From Branchiostoma belcheri (taxonomy: Eukaryota; Chordata; Leptocardii; Amphioxiformes; Branchiostomatidae): 64,000 nt of DNA. The notes under the pieces were generated by a model that had not been told where the DNA came from, made no database searches, and worked only from the letters and a program-made list of their open reading frames with translations. The translations under genes were made by a program, and so were the position numbers. Location of the stretch: contig NW_017803998.1 in NCBI RefSeq assembly GCF_001625305.1, positions 2,305,525 to 2,369,524 on the forward strand, in the 5' to 3' direction. Below, in pieces: positions 13,901 through 23,112 of the stretch. Every line of letters starts with the position of its first letter. Positions within the stretch are counted from its first letter, which is position 1.

Positions 13901-16900
13901 TACAATAACATAGCAAGGCTGTGATATCTGAAACTTAATAACGGAAAATTGATTGAAGATCTGGATGTGGAAAAGTGGCAAACATGAAATCAAAGATCTC
14001 ATATAACTATGAAACATTTTGTGATTTTTTTGTTTTATTCATAATTGAGAACCATAAATCCAATCTAAATTGGTGGTTGCACAGCTAGGCAATTAAACTA
14101 ATCCTCTAATGTTAATTGGTACTTTGTTCATCTCTAATCAGATTCAACAATTAATCAGATTTTCTTGGAAGAACAGACGATGAAAAGTTAAATGACAGTT
14201 CCAAGAACAAATTCCTCTGTGAGATATATGTATCTAGATATCTAGAGTTCCATTAAAGTTTATTTGTCTAATTATGCAAAACCATTCTGGCTCCAATTGA
14301 ACATTCCTGGCAGTCTGTGGATCACACACCTGACAAAGGTTGATGAGATCAACCGAAAATTTATGGTCAGTTCCTTTTTTGTGTTGGGACAAAGTTTAAA
14401 CTAGACAACGGTGTTAAAAAAAACAAATCAAACTCTACTACTGGATAACTAACATACTAGTCTATTAGATAACTTCGGGAAATTTTCTATTATTTATCCA
14501 GCAGTACAGCAGTAGAGTTTGATTTGTCTTTGAGTATTGTTTACCTGCATGGATGTCTAACTGTCATCAACGTATCTACAACTAACGGATTTTGATGCAA
14601 CTTGAGACTGTATTTTAGTCTCAAGATGACACTATTTGTGGATTCAGCACCTAACATAGGGCATATCTGTCCTATTCCCCACTATAATACAAGGTTATGT
14701 ACTCTTTACCCTTTATTTGTACCAACATGCCGGCATCACCGGAATAAACCAATTAAGGGGTTGTTTTCTTCGCAGAAACATATTTTTGGTTCCATGAATC
14801 GCCCACGACGCACACCTACCCTCTTATATATATGATTTGGAATCATGAGCCAACGTTTAGTAACTTAGTATTGCTAACTATGGATTCACCAACACAGATG
14901 AGCTTTCACTGGAATTCCCACATGAAGATTGTGTACTTACCAGTCTCCACGTGCTGTGCGTAGAACTTCATCTCCTCCCCGACCTCCGTCACCACCACGT
15001 CCTTGTAGCTGACATTGCGCTCTGACTCCTCCACTACCACAATGTCCTTGGGCTCCTCATAGTTAGCCCACATCTAAAGACAGTTACACACAAACGTTTA
15101 ATCATCTCGTGTTGACTTAAGTTAATCTAATTAATATTTACTTCTTTGCATCAGACACATGGCCCTTATCTAACAAATACTGATGCAGAAAAATATGTAA
15201 TAAGATGCTTTAAAAATATTTTTGTGTGCAACATGTTTATCTACTTTAAATAATAAAATCTAAAGCTGAAAGTTCATTTAAGTCGGTTGGTTCATGAATG
15301 GGGACAAAAAAAATTCAAGGCTTTTGGGCATTTATGACTCGAGATCTCATGTGTCCTTAAGGTCATGTGACCAAAGTAATGGGTCATTTTCCTTGATGAA
15401 GGCTGAGGTAAAAAGTTTTGTGTCGGTTCACAATCCCTAGTTTCTCACTCTTTTTGTGACAGAAATATAGAAGTAGTATATGGAGATATGATCAAATTTC
15501 AGTTTCCAAACTTTTTGTGTCGAGTGCATTTTATGGTCGGTTCAACGCACAAAATTGAATAGGACAGGACTGCACCTCAGGTCTCTCAAGGGACGACACT
15601 TATGAAAAGTGCTCGCCCACAAGGACCCCAGGTGCTCCGCTGACTACTTTCCTATGTGCCCTTTCACCCAACCCCTCTGGAATTTTGTCAACCGACGGCG
15701 CAGGTCCAATTTGAAGGATGGACTCAACTCAGAGTGACAGTGACTTCAGGAAGCAGGTGCATGACCTGGAACTGTGAAAACATCCACTTCTGGGACCCAT
15801 CTAGACTGTGGCCAGGTTGAGATAGAGGCTATGTGTAGGTGTAGCTACGTTACAAAATGTATGTAGAGAAGTGTGCTATGCAGTAGAATTTCTGAGTACG
15901 ATTGCAGAAAGGGGAAGCTGACCCTCGAGTGATACTTTTTGTCATTCGTTTTGTAATTACATTGTATTATATTTATTATTTTGTTATTCATAAACTGCCA
16001 TCAATGAATAACATAATGTTTTTACCTTAAGTACAAGTGGCATAAGACCAGGCTCTGATAAATATGATACACTTCTTGACCTCTGACCTCCTCTTCAATT
16101 TTTGACCCTGATTGTGTTTGACCTTGGAACAGCTAAGACTTTGAGTTATGGACAATTATTTTATTTTGTAATATCAGATTTTACTTGTCGCTACTGAAAG
16201 TTGTCCAATTTTGTCTCCTGGCTGAATGTAACATGACTGTTGTCCTATATATGCTGCAAGCTTGGAAATCTATTACATACAAACAGAAGGGTCAACCCAG
16301 CCATCTTGTGATTAAATAAATAAAACTTGCGTGATGTGTCGTTCTCCTCAAACAATACAGGACCTCTACATTACGACCTATCGTAGAGGACGTGGCTAAA
16401 TAAAACTAGGTAGTACTCATTTTCACCTGTCAAGTGACCAAATTGGTGTTAAGTGTCTTTTTTAATAGGTACAACATGTTGGGACCTGGCAGGGATTCGA
16501 ACTCTGAACCTTTAGTTTTTAAGTCGACAACGCTAACCATAAGGCCACCATTCTATCCATGTTCACCACTTTTTGGGCTTCAGACGTGGATATCGATTCT
16601 CATATACTAATTACTGTGTCCTGTGAGCCCTGCATAGTTGTTCAATTACAAAACACGAAACTCTAGTAGTTAAATTCCTCATTTACGTCCAAATGTCGTT
16701 GTGCCCAAAAAACACCACGAGCTAGCAGTTTCTTCTTCACAAAAACAACTTTTTACACCCGTCGCGTATTCCCAGCCCGGCATCCTCCACACTTTAACAC
16801 TCCGCAATAACCGTGCATTAAACTGATTCGATGTTAACTACAAGGTAACAAATTTCCAGGGCTGTTGCCGTCAGATGGTTCTACAGGTCCAATCTGCATG

Positions 16901-19502
16901 ACTAACCACTATCTTACGGCCGTATTGCCGTAAACACCTCGCAAAGGACGGCCGTTTTCAGCCTGGTTTCCCTCGGCCCAGACCTGCCGGCTCCTGTCCT
17001 AAAAACCCCATCAACTGCCGCAATCAACTCACTCGTCCAGTTCACACAGCGTGGCCTAACTGTATTACACACTAACAGATTGGCGGGGGAGCTTTATCCA
17101 CCGACACTTCAGACGCCGGAGCTGGATCAATCAAACTTTAACAAAGAAGTGTGCGGCCACGAGATTGGTAATCATAACTTCTGATGTCAACAAGGCGCTA
17201 CTCGCTTGCCACGCTTAACAACGGCCAAGACGAGTGTGAAATTCTAATATCTCTTGACCTGTACAATTACAATTACATTACATGTAATGTACAGTTTGAA
17301 TCAACTACTAGTATATCAAATATATCAACTATATCAAATAAATGCTTCTACTTTCTAGCTATTCTCATCCATTTACATGTATAGATCATTCACATGTATA
17401 GATCATATGAATCACAGTTCCATACATTAATGTCTCTATCATTTGTCATGACTACATGTAAGTTACACCCCTAATTACGTGACAATGTCATGAAGAAATC
17501 AGTAAGTTCAAAGTTTTTAGACTATACATTGTACGTATAGTTGAACAAAATTAACATCTTTAATGACTTTACCAAATTGTAACAATTAATTAATTATTAT
17601 AGTGAATTCTATCGTTAAAGCTTTAAAAAATGGCATTACAGCAAGTTTCAAAATGCAACCATCGCAATCACTACAAAGCCTTATCCAGACAACAGATATA
17701 AAATCCCATTCATTCCTAAACATCAGCAGTTGCAGCATATCTACCAAAACACTCCACATAAATGTCACTGCAATCACTCCACAGCTAGTCTGACCTGTCT
17801 GCTGTGTTAATAAAGAACACGTCCTCAACTTAGGCTACAGTTAGTATTGGCACTTTCTGGGCCGGGTGCCGGGAAAAACATTTATCAAACTGTAACAATG
17901 ACTTATGAATGGATCTTACGCCAAAAGAGGCTTACCTGACACAAATGTTATCGATTATGATATTCTAGGTTTTTTAAAAGATCAATTAATTATCAGTTAG
18001 ATGCCATGATCTTTTTCCAAAGTGTTATAATTTCCCTGTCAAAACTTTGTGAAAAGTTTTTGTTAAGGCAACTTGCAACACTATATAGTTTTTACTCATT
18101 ATTAAATTTTTAGTTCTACACAAAATGTAGCCACCAAAATTTTCCCTCTGAAGAATTTCAAAATGCTTTTAGCAGGAGAGAAAAGCCAAAACATTGTCTT
18201 TTTTCATCAACCTATTATGATGTGCATTTGGGTGAAGGCACAGCTGGCAATTAACACATTCCAACAAGTGTCGTCAGTCCTCCATTTTGACTGTACACTT
18301 TCTGAAGCACCACCAATCAACTCAGCTTGGAACTGACACGCAATGGGTGTAATTTTCTTGTAGGGTGTTTTTAATGTTAGCAATTGAACCTTCCAAAAAC
18401 ATAGTGTCTAGTAAATATAATTTATGGGCAACAACAGACAATAAAATAGATAGTGAGTGAGTGTCGCTTTTTAAGTAACAAAAAATTGACTAAATATCAT
18501 GATGCTGTTTTCTTGTGAAGTTTCATAATCTAAGCATCATATAAGTTCATCTGAATTGGTAATTAAAATTGCATACTACATTGTATGATAAAAATAAAAA
18601 TCTATTAGTCTTCATCAGCTATCTGCTCCGCGATTTCCCATGTGTGACATCAGCATTGGGTCGAATTTTGTCATAAGTCGGTAAACTACCGCCCCCCCCT
18701 GCTGTTGAGAGAAGGCTACTATGCAATGACCTTGGAGCAAACAAGATAGTTTGACCTTGATGATGATGATTGGTTTATTATTGAATACTCCCGCTATTCT
18801 GCCTGTCAATCTTTCCTACCGATGTGCTGTCAACCAGCTCTTTCAGGGCAAACAGATAAGGTCAAACCCACAGCTCAGTCACATATCTATTTGCTGTAGA
18901 TAAGGCCACACCAATTTAATTTGTTGTTTCTCGGATTCGCCCTGTCCATTTTATTCTGATTTGCAAGAAAAAAAAGAAAAAAGATTTCAGGTTCTGAATC
19001 AACTGCAAAATTCTCGGTGAAAGACATATTTTGGCACCAACAGTTGAAGAAAGTCCTTTTCTTCCTAGTTGTTACAGTTTTTCAATGTAACAATGCAACT
19101 TCATTTCATTAAAAGTTCAAAATTATTGTTTGAAATATAAAACAGCCTGGTATGTTGACCTCATGGTTCATATCTAACATTTCCGGCCTTCATGGGGTGC
19201 CTTGGCCTGTTTTATTTTTTAATTTTTATTTCGCCCTGTCGCTTCATATTTTTTCTGACAAAATCCGAGAAACAACAAATTAAATTGGTGTGGCCTAAGA
19301 AGCGAAGTTTCACCTTGATCTTCTCCTTCTTGGCCTCCTCCTCGGCAGACACGAGATGGTGGTAGTACTGGCTGCGCTCGGCGGTGAAGTGGACCTTGGA
19401 CAGACCTTCCTTCACCAGCGCCACAGACAGGTTAACTCCATCTACAAACAGCCAGCCGATGAAGTTCCCAGCCTTGTCGATGGCCTCAACTTCTACCTCC
19501 AC
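1890..19502 (-). CDS. SND1: SND1 (Tudor-SN, p100), last eight coding exons
   Basis: Joined exons: 19502-19314, 15073-14941, 12632-12509, 8954-8888, 4071-3964, 2875-2672, 2288-2244, 1955-1890; 936 nt, 311 residues plus stop. Every junction has GT/AG borders and keeps frame. The product aligns almost without gaps to the last third of vertebrate SND1 (about 910 residues): end of SN4 (residues 1-63 here), linker, Tudor domain (about 130-185), and the partial SN5 (about 190-311) ending in [16 protein letters not shown]. Tudor cage residues F144, Y150, Y166, Y169 and N171 are all present. SND1 is known as a nuclease-domain RNA-binding protein that binds symmetrically dimethylated arginine through the Tudor domain and works in transcription, splicing, RNA decay and stress granules. 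The N-terminal exons (SN1-SN3 and start of SN4) are not seen, so no start codon is assigned. Confidence 0.96.
2244..2288 (-). CDS. SND1: SND1 exon, SN5 domain
   Basis: Forty-five bases in phase 0 encoding [15 protein letters not shown], matching the ITEYLNAQESAKSAR segment of human SND1. Acceptor TTTTCTGCAG, donor CGG/GTAAGA. Too short to be noticed as an open frame on its own; found by homology and by the two neighbouring exons. Confidence 0.95.
2289..2671 (-). mobile_element. SND1 intron with a PIF-like MITE fragment
   Basis: Short intron. About 2548-2632 resembles the inner and right terminal part of the PIF-like MITE at 7220-7315 (TTCAGAAC, TTGCAAATCAGAAAAAA, GAGAACCAATTA) but has lost its outer TIR, so it is a decayed fragment. 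Confidence 0.5.
2672..2875 (-). CDS. SND1: SND1 exon, SN5 domain
   Basis: Two hundred and four bases, 68 codons, phase 0. It starts [11 protein letters not shown] and ends [16 protein letters not shown], with the SND1 signature [15 protein letters not shown] in between. The acceptor reads CCTCCTCAG. The donor is placed after ATG (ATG/GTGGGT) because this gives the same spacing as human SND1 (QKVITEY versus QKMVNDY); continued translation past it has no homology. Confidence 0.96.
3556..3926 (+). mobile_element. LINE 3' end, antisense in an SND1 intron
   Basis: Plus-strand frame reads [20 protein letters not shown] followed by GQ and a stop, a typical non-LTR reverse-transcriptase C-terminus with the arginine-rich strand and LLN ending. 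A 300-base 3'UTR follows, ending in AATAAAG and a short direct repeat (TTTCAAAAG twice) as tail. A related copy lies at 29335-29522. The tail ends about 37 bases from the SND1 exon donor at 3964. Confidence 0.65.
3964..4071 (-). CDS. SND1: SND1 exon, end of Tudor and start of SN5
   Basis: One hundred and eight bases, 36 codons, phase 0, from [16 protein letters not shown] to AFITVPED. Directly follows the YGN of the Tudor core in the previous exon, as in human (YGN then REVLP). Acceptor GTGTTCCAG, donor GAC/GTAAGT. A LINE tail ends about 37 bases beyond this donor. Confidence 0.96.
4233..4431. mobile_element. Small inverted-repeat element (MITE-like)
   Basis: About 200 bases whose ends are inverted copies: left CTAAGGTCACATTTTCAAAC then TGGGCCCAGCCAGGC, right the reverse complement with a few changes (GCCCGGCTGGGCCC, GGAAATGTGACCTCAGCATA). 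Arms of about 50 bases, no coding capacity. Target duplication not clear, so the superfamily is not assigned. Confidence 0.6.
4751..4776 (+). ncRNA. Decayed Penelope-type hairpin motif, copy 3
   Basis: Reads CCGATGA, A, GAC-AGACA-GTC, ATAAAA. It has the layout of the better copies at 14330 and 43701 (CTGANNA, A, stem-loop, GAAA), with changes that look like CpG decay. Followed by TCATCGGCTCTTGTAC. Confidence 0.3.
4848..4960 (+). mobile_element. tRNA-derived SINE fragment
   Basis: A B-box-like GGTTTGAATCCC at 4861-4872 is followed by CATGGAAAGGCATTTAACAC, the conserved post-tRNA segment that also follows the B box in the SINEs at 5803 and 23113. The 5' half with the A box is missing or unrecognisable. 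Confidence 0.6.
5459..5660. repeat. 50-bp tandem array, four copies
   Basis: Four copies with 49-50-bp period of TTCTGTATCTGTATAGCC, GGTATAACCGCC, CTTCGGTGTAACACACCAGC. The unit also occurs singly in reverse at about 20560-20600 and, without the start, at 23482-23515 just before the tail of a SINE, so the array seems to have arisen by expansion of a SINE or LINE 3' segment. Continues into a dispersed repeat to about 5760. Confidence 0.9.
5661..5760 (+). repeat. Dispersed repeat, other copies at 20460 and 39850
   Basis: Sequence through GCAGCTGGCTACATTACATT and CTTGTTACACCTAACCC recurs in reverse at about 20465-20560 and, more diverged, forward at about 39880-39985. In all three places it is next to the ACCGCC/GGCGGT segment of the 50-bp array. 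Confidence 0.75.
5803..5935 (+). mobile_element. tRNA-derived SINE
   Basis: A-box region TAGCTGAGTGGTTAC near 5812 and B box GGTTCAAATCC at 5855-5865 form a tRNA-like head; GAGGAAGGCACTTTACAC follows, the same post-tRNA segment as in the SINE at 23113. The 3' body stops at about 5935. Confidence 0.7.
6960..7315 (-). mobile_element. PIF/Harbinger-like MITE, copy A
   Basis: About 356 bases between TTA duplications (6957-6959 and 7316-7318). The right end has the intact terminal repeat (AATTAAATTGGTGTGGCC); the left is mutated (GGAAACACCAATTTAATTTG). Reverse orientation relative to copies B-E. No transposase frame. Confidence 0.8.
7817..7922. repeat. Dispersed duplication, partner at 8467-8561
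   Basis: About 100 bases containing AAGGAATGCCGCAAGACTA, CAATTAGCATGATCCACTG and AGCCCCCCTCCCCTA recur at 8467-8561 in direct orientation with small indels. Non-coding; origin unclear. Confidence 0.8.
8467..8561. repeat. Second copy of the 7817 duplication
   Basis: Direct copy of 7817-7922, about 650 bases downstream, lacking roughly ten bases in two small gaps. Confidence 0.8.
8888..8954 (-). CDS. SND1: SND1 exon, Tudor core
   Basis: Sixty-seven bases. The first base completes the tryptophan codon split with the upstream exon (TG/G); then [20 protein letters not shown] and GN. It carries three tyrosines and the asparagine of the dimethylarginine-binding cage. The loop between the first two tyrosines is one residue shorter than in human SND1. 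Acceptor TCCATGCAG, donor AAT/GTGAGT. Confidence 0.96.
8955..12508 (-). other. SND1 intron
   Basis: No exon seen. The middle is a four-copy tandem repeat (10060-10790). 9000-10050 and 10800-12500 show no repeat I can identify apart from ACATGTA motifs; 11860-12200 has an open frame but no recognisable protein. Confidence 0.6.
10060..10790. repeat. About 175-bp tandem repeat, four degenerate copies
   Basis: Four direct copies start near 10092, 10270, 10441 and 10633. Shared landmarks are GTCCCTGGGACACTTCCCAC, TTCCCACAATTACAAACTTG and CTTAAAGGCTTTCTTGCC. The last copy is much decayed. Fills about 0.7 kb of an SND1 intron. Confidence 0.85.
12509..12632 (-). CDS. SND1: SND1 exon, start of Tudor domain
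   Basis: One hundred and twenty-four bases: two bases finishing a split glycine codon, 40 codons from [14 protein letters not shown] to AAKFVDEE, and TG of the split tryptophan codon. It matches TQLEKLMENMRNDI through AKFVDGEW of human SND1 and gives the cage phenylalanine. Acceptor ACTCTGCAG, donor TG/GTGAGT. The exon is GC-rich with runs of C, unlike its flanks. Confidence 0.95.
13020..13485. repeat. 232-bp tandem duplication
   Basis: Two nearly identical copies with period 232 (for example CAATACGGTAAGTACACCAT at 13049 and 13281). Only scattered substitutions separate them, so the duplication is recent. Confidence 0.95.
14330..14358 (+). ncRNA. Penelope-type hairpin motif, copy 2
   Basis: Layout CTGACAA, A, stem GGTTGAT (14338-14344), loop GAG, stem ATCAACC (14348-14354), GAAA (14355-14358), followed by TTTTTTGTGTTGGGAC as in the 43701 copy. 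The core resembles a hammerhead (CUGANGA, stem II, GAAA) but with an extra A and a changed core base, so catalytic activity is doubtful. Confidence 0.45.
14423..14527. repeat. Inverted repeat, 17-bp perfect arms
   Basis: ACAAATCAAACTCTACT (14423-14439) is perfectly complementary to 14511-14527, with further partial pairing inward (ACTGGATAA and TTATCCAGCAGT). It sits just after the hairpin motif at 14330 and may belong to the same element. Confidence 0.85.
14941..15073 (-). CDS. SND1: SND1 exon, SN4-Tudor linker
   Basis: One hundred and thirty-three bases, 44 codons plus one base, from [16 protein letters not shown] to [12 protein letters not shown], then the first base of a split glycine codon. 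Matches the VWAHYEE to HFYVQDVETG part of human SND1. Acceptor CATCTAAAG wait-type weak tract read as TGTCTTTAG; donor ACTG/GTAAGTA. Confidence 0.94.
16345..16562 (-). mobile_element. tRNA-derived SINE, minus strand
   Basis: On the minus strand: A-box region GGTGGCCTTATGGTTAGCG (from about 16549 down), B box GTTCGAATCC (16493-16502), then a body including TTGACAGGTGAAAATGAGTA, matching the body of the SINE at 23113 (CTCAGGTGAAAATGAGTACC). Confidence 0.75.
18904..19295 (+). mobile_element. PIF/Harbinger-like MITE, copy B
   Basis: Starts GGCCACACCAATTTAATTTG and ends with the inverted copy, flanked by TAA on both sides (18901-18903 and 19296-19298). Length 392 bases, no coding capacity. Its right end lies 18 bases from the SND1 donor at 19313/19314. 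Confidence 0.9.
19314..19502 (-). CDS. SND1: SND1 exon, end of SN4 domain
   Basis: One hundred and eighty-nine bases, 63 codons, phase 0, starting [19 protein letters not shown] and ending [12 protein letters not shown]. Contains the nearly invariant [10 protein letters not shown] and [11 protein letters not shown] stretches of SND1. Acceptor TTTCCTGCAG, donor AAG/GTGAAAC. The donor lies only 18 bases from a PIF-like MITE (18904-19295). This is the most 5' SND1 exon I can identify. Confidence 0.97.
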
Positions 19503-19598
19503 CTGCAGGAAATAACAAAAAAATCTTCTTAGCAAAAGTACTTTTAAACTCTAGAGAAGTAACATTTGCAAAGCAAATGCATGATGTTTACCTTTGGA

Positions 19599-19683
19599 CA
19601 TGGTCTGCTCTGTTAATTTGTACTCAAACACATCCACATATATGTACTATGAGTATATGCTGACAGGAGTAGAGCAGACCATG
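19599..19683. repeat. Inverted repeat upstream of an SND1 exon
   Basis: CATGGTCTGCTCT (19599-19611) and its perfect complement AGAGCAGACCATG (19671-19683) enclose a 59-base loop. In the transcript this hairpin would lie about 97 bases before the acceptor of the 19502-19314 exon. Confidence 0.85.
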
Positions 19684-20464
19684 AAATTGTAACATTATGT
19701 AACCCAACACCAGTCACCACGGTGGCAGACATCAACAAATCATGTCATTGGCCAGGTCAGAGGTTAGTGTTTGGAACAGAAGAGGAAGAAACTGAGTAAA
19801 AACAATATAAATACCTTTCCTTTAGGAAAATGAATTATTACATACAATTTTGTATGCATAATGATACAAAGTATGTTACTTGTTACATGTAGCTCATTGT
19901 TATTATTATTAATAACCTCTTCCCTCCTTTGGGCTTATGTAATACTGCACCAAACTTCTATTGCTTCCAGCATAACTCAGCAGGAAGAAAGTTAATGACA
20001 ATCATAGGCCACGTTGCACATACTTAATAATATTCGTAATGACTGGGCAATACAATTTTATGCAAGGATTTGGGGACACAAAAATGACTCAAACACTAAA
20101 AAAATCAGCTTTATTGCAGAACAATAATTTAATTTTGTACAAGGTACGATGTGTGGCATCTACTGCAGCTATATAACAAGTTGAACAAGATTTGACATAC
20201 AATGTAAGTATTTGACTAATGTTGCTTAAAAAGTCTACAATCATGTACACTAAGAAGTATGGGATGACAAAGATAAGCTTTTAGTTTTACAATCATTAGT
20301 GGAATTTCTAGTAGGCCATTTTTGAAATAAGGTCGTTGATGTAAAATGCGTGGGATGTAATATGTCAATACATATTTGGATTTGCTATTTGAATCCATTG
20401 AAAGAAATCACAGAACATGAAAGTCTTGTGTATAGTGAATAAGATTGCAGGTTAGATACCTTTA

Positions 20465-20600
20465 AACAATGTCTAAAGTTAGTTGTTCAAGCGCTAGGTG
20501 TAACAAGTCGATCGTTGTAATGTAGCCAGCTGCCACCGTGCCACGTGCCTGCGAAGCTGGTGTCTTACGCCAAAAGGCGGTTATACCGGCTACACAGATA
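20465..20600 (-). repeat. Dispersed repeat copy, reverse
   Basis: Reverse copy of about 5620-5745: GTGTAACAAGTCGATCG, TGTAATGTAGCCAGCTGCCA, then GGCGGTTATACCGGCTACAC. One unit of the 50-bp array is included. Confidence 0.8.
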
Positions 20601-21654
20601 TAGTACTCCCGCCAATGATGATGATAGTCTGAAGTTCACAAGTTCCTGCCACGTGTCCGATCAATATGCATCTAACATCCCTCCAATAAAGACAGATGTA
20701 CCTTTCTCCCATTTTCCAGTAATCTACGACCAGTCTCCGTACCGAGAAAACAATACACCGGAAACAACACTCACTGATGACCATCTGCGGTGAAAAATGA
20801 CCAGCTAACCTCAAACATTGACCACTGATTGAAAACTTCAAACTCCCTCCATTAACCTACTTTTTGCGCTGAGCTTTTGAGTGGTCCTTTATGGTCCTCA
20901 TTAATGAAGAAAAATCCATCCCCATCCTTTACAGTGGACCAATCCATTCCCAATAGCACCTGGGACGTGTCATGCCAATACGGGGGTGAGACAAATGTTA
21001 CGTTGGGGTCAAAAACCTAACATTGAGTAAAAGAGAGCGTTCATTGAAATTGCACTATACAAGGCTATGCCAAAGCTTTGGTACAATAAATTCATTTAAA
21101 TTCACACTTCAATTTTACGGTTGAAACAGCAAATTTTTGCTGGATTGATGTGTTTGTGGTTAGAGGTAAGTGCAAATATTTCAAATTGCCGGTTAGTTTT
21201 CTTAAATGCACAAGACTTTACCACCAAAATTGTTACGATGCAGCCTCCTAATGTGCCAGAAACAACAATAACCCATCCAAAAGCTTTTTTTCTGAAAAAA
21301 GGAAAAAGCCAGACCTCTTTCATATCAAAGTTTATGGAGGTTGATTAAATATCTATCATAGATGGGTCTTATCCAAAGTCTCCCAGGGCCTAACAATATG
21401 ATACGTGGTCTGTATTATACATTTAAGTTCTCTGCCCAGAAACCCAGAAACTAAAGTTTTAATTCATACATATAAAGTATGAAACCATTACTACCTATAA
21501 CTACATGTAAGTGACAGCTAGTCTTCTATGGGAGGATGACCCCTACAGCTAACATACATTGTAAACTTAAAGTCAGTGTGTCCTGAGAAAGTGTGACATA
21601 CAGACTTTCCCCATGTGAGGAAGACCCTTTTGATGTGCTGTGACTGAGAATTCC

Positions 21655-21990
21655 CTGCACACAGGACACAACTCTCAGTTGCAAAACAAACATTTTCAGA
21701 TCCAGTTACTTCCCAAGAACTATCATAGAATGGAATGCACTACCAGAACATCTAGTGACACAACTATCTGTCGACACATTCAAGACGGGGTTGGCCCTGC
21801 ACCTGGGCCACCCCGTCCCACAGATGTATGTCGGGATTGCTAATTGCGGCCATTCACAAAATGCACAAATTTATGTTCGGTTTTGTTTTATTTTCATACA
21901 CATTTTTCCTCACCGCACCCCACCGGCCGCAATAGCCGTGCACCCTGGGCGGGATGCCCTAGATAGGGCTTTGCCCAGTATTATATAGAA
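21655..21990 (+). mobile_element. LINE 3' end (CR1/L2-like)
   Basis: In one frame the plus strand reads FRSSYFPRTIIEWNALPEHL then VTQLSVDTFKTGLALHLGHP, the classic C-terminus of CR1/L2/Jockey-like reverse transcriptases (FFPRTI.WN.LP...F). A 3'UTR follows to a TATATAGAACTAGAA tail at about 21990, shared with 300-372. 5'-truncated and inactive. Confidence 0.8.
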
Positions 21991-23112
21991 CTAGAACTCA
22001 GAATGTTATCATGTTTCCCAAGACAAATAGCAGCATTGACCCAGATACACAGATGTAGGGCCGCGCGTCCGCGTGTGATCTATGACACAGCAATGTGCGA
22101 GATGTTCCTCCATCTGAAGCCATCAGGACAGGACGCATGTGTTTTTCACGTCGGGTAAATCCCGCCCTGAGGAGAGGTGTTAGAGGTGCCGCCTCGTCAC
22201 GATGAGAGCGACCCGACCGTCGCTCGTCGGCCCGCACATTTGATGGATAAGGTCAGCAGGTCAATCAATACTAAATAACTGTGCCGTACTCTGCAGCCTC
22301 TATACAGTTGGACCTCAACGGAACACACGTCTAGACTAAACGAAACACACACACACACAAAGGAGAAGTAAGCAATTCTTAGAAAACACTCTACTTAGTA
22401 GCTGGTCAATTTGTGAAGAAACTCCACCAGGCCTTCCTACGGGGGTACGGATCGCAGAAAGGAAATAGTCAGTCCACGGGAGGGTTACTATCCTAAAGGC
22501 CAATGAACTCAATGTTGGCTAAACTCCACTGGCCAATTATTGTCCCTATTTGCCAAATTTTACTGTTTTTGATCCTGAGTTGTTAGTCTGGTGGAGACTT
22601 AAGACATTCTACAGTTACTGAAACGTCAATTCACTTAAGTTAGATAAATTGCTATTGTGGTCCTTAATGACCAAACACAAGATTTCTGAATAGGCATTGA
22701 ATTTTTGAAACCCTGTCTGCATGGCACTAATAAATGAGAATGAAAACCATTTGAATAATCAATTCTTATGACTGCTAAATACACAGAGAAGAACTGTACT
22801 TTACAGCTTTAAATTTACAAAGTAACTCCTAGAAAAGACTACAATGCAAGTAATCCTACGAGTAACATTGTGCTAGTTTTAAGACGCGGCACAGGTATGA
22901 TTTAATAACTATGGAGGATAATCTGATTTTCATAACACCATATGGTAGAGTTATGGGTTGATAATGAAGTGTTTTCTGGGTCAGTGGTGGCCTGATCAGG
23001 CCATGCCACATAATCCTGGGACATCTGTGCTGTATCTGATTACAGTAAAGGCTGACTAGGGACACAGCAGGGGCAAAACAAATGGTGACAGGCCGAAACC
23101 TCCAACAGTGGG

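Larger units (their letters stand above)
12633..14940 (-). other. SND1 intron
   Basis: Holds the 232-bp tandem duplication (13020-13485), a Penelope-type hairpin motif (14330-14358) and an inverted repeat (14423-14527). About 13490-14280 is AT-rich with nothing recognisable. Confidence 0.6.
15074..19313 (-). other. SND1 intron
   Basis: Contains a SINE (16345-16562) and a PIF-like MITE (18904-19295) next to the donor of the 19314 exon. 15080-16340 and 16570-18900 show no repeat or exon I can support; the stretch 16750-17150 is more GC-rich than its surroundings. Confidence 0.6.
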
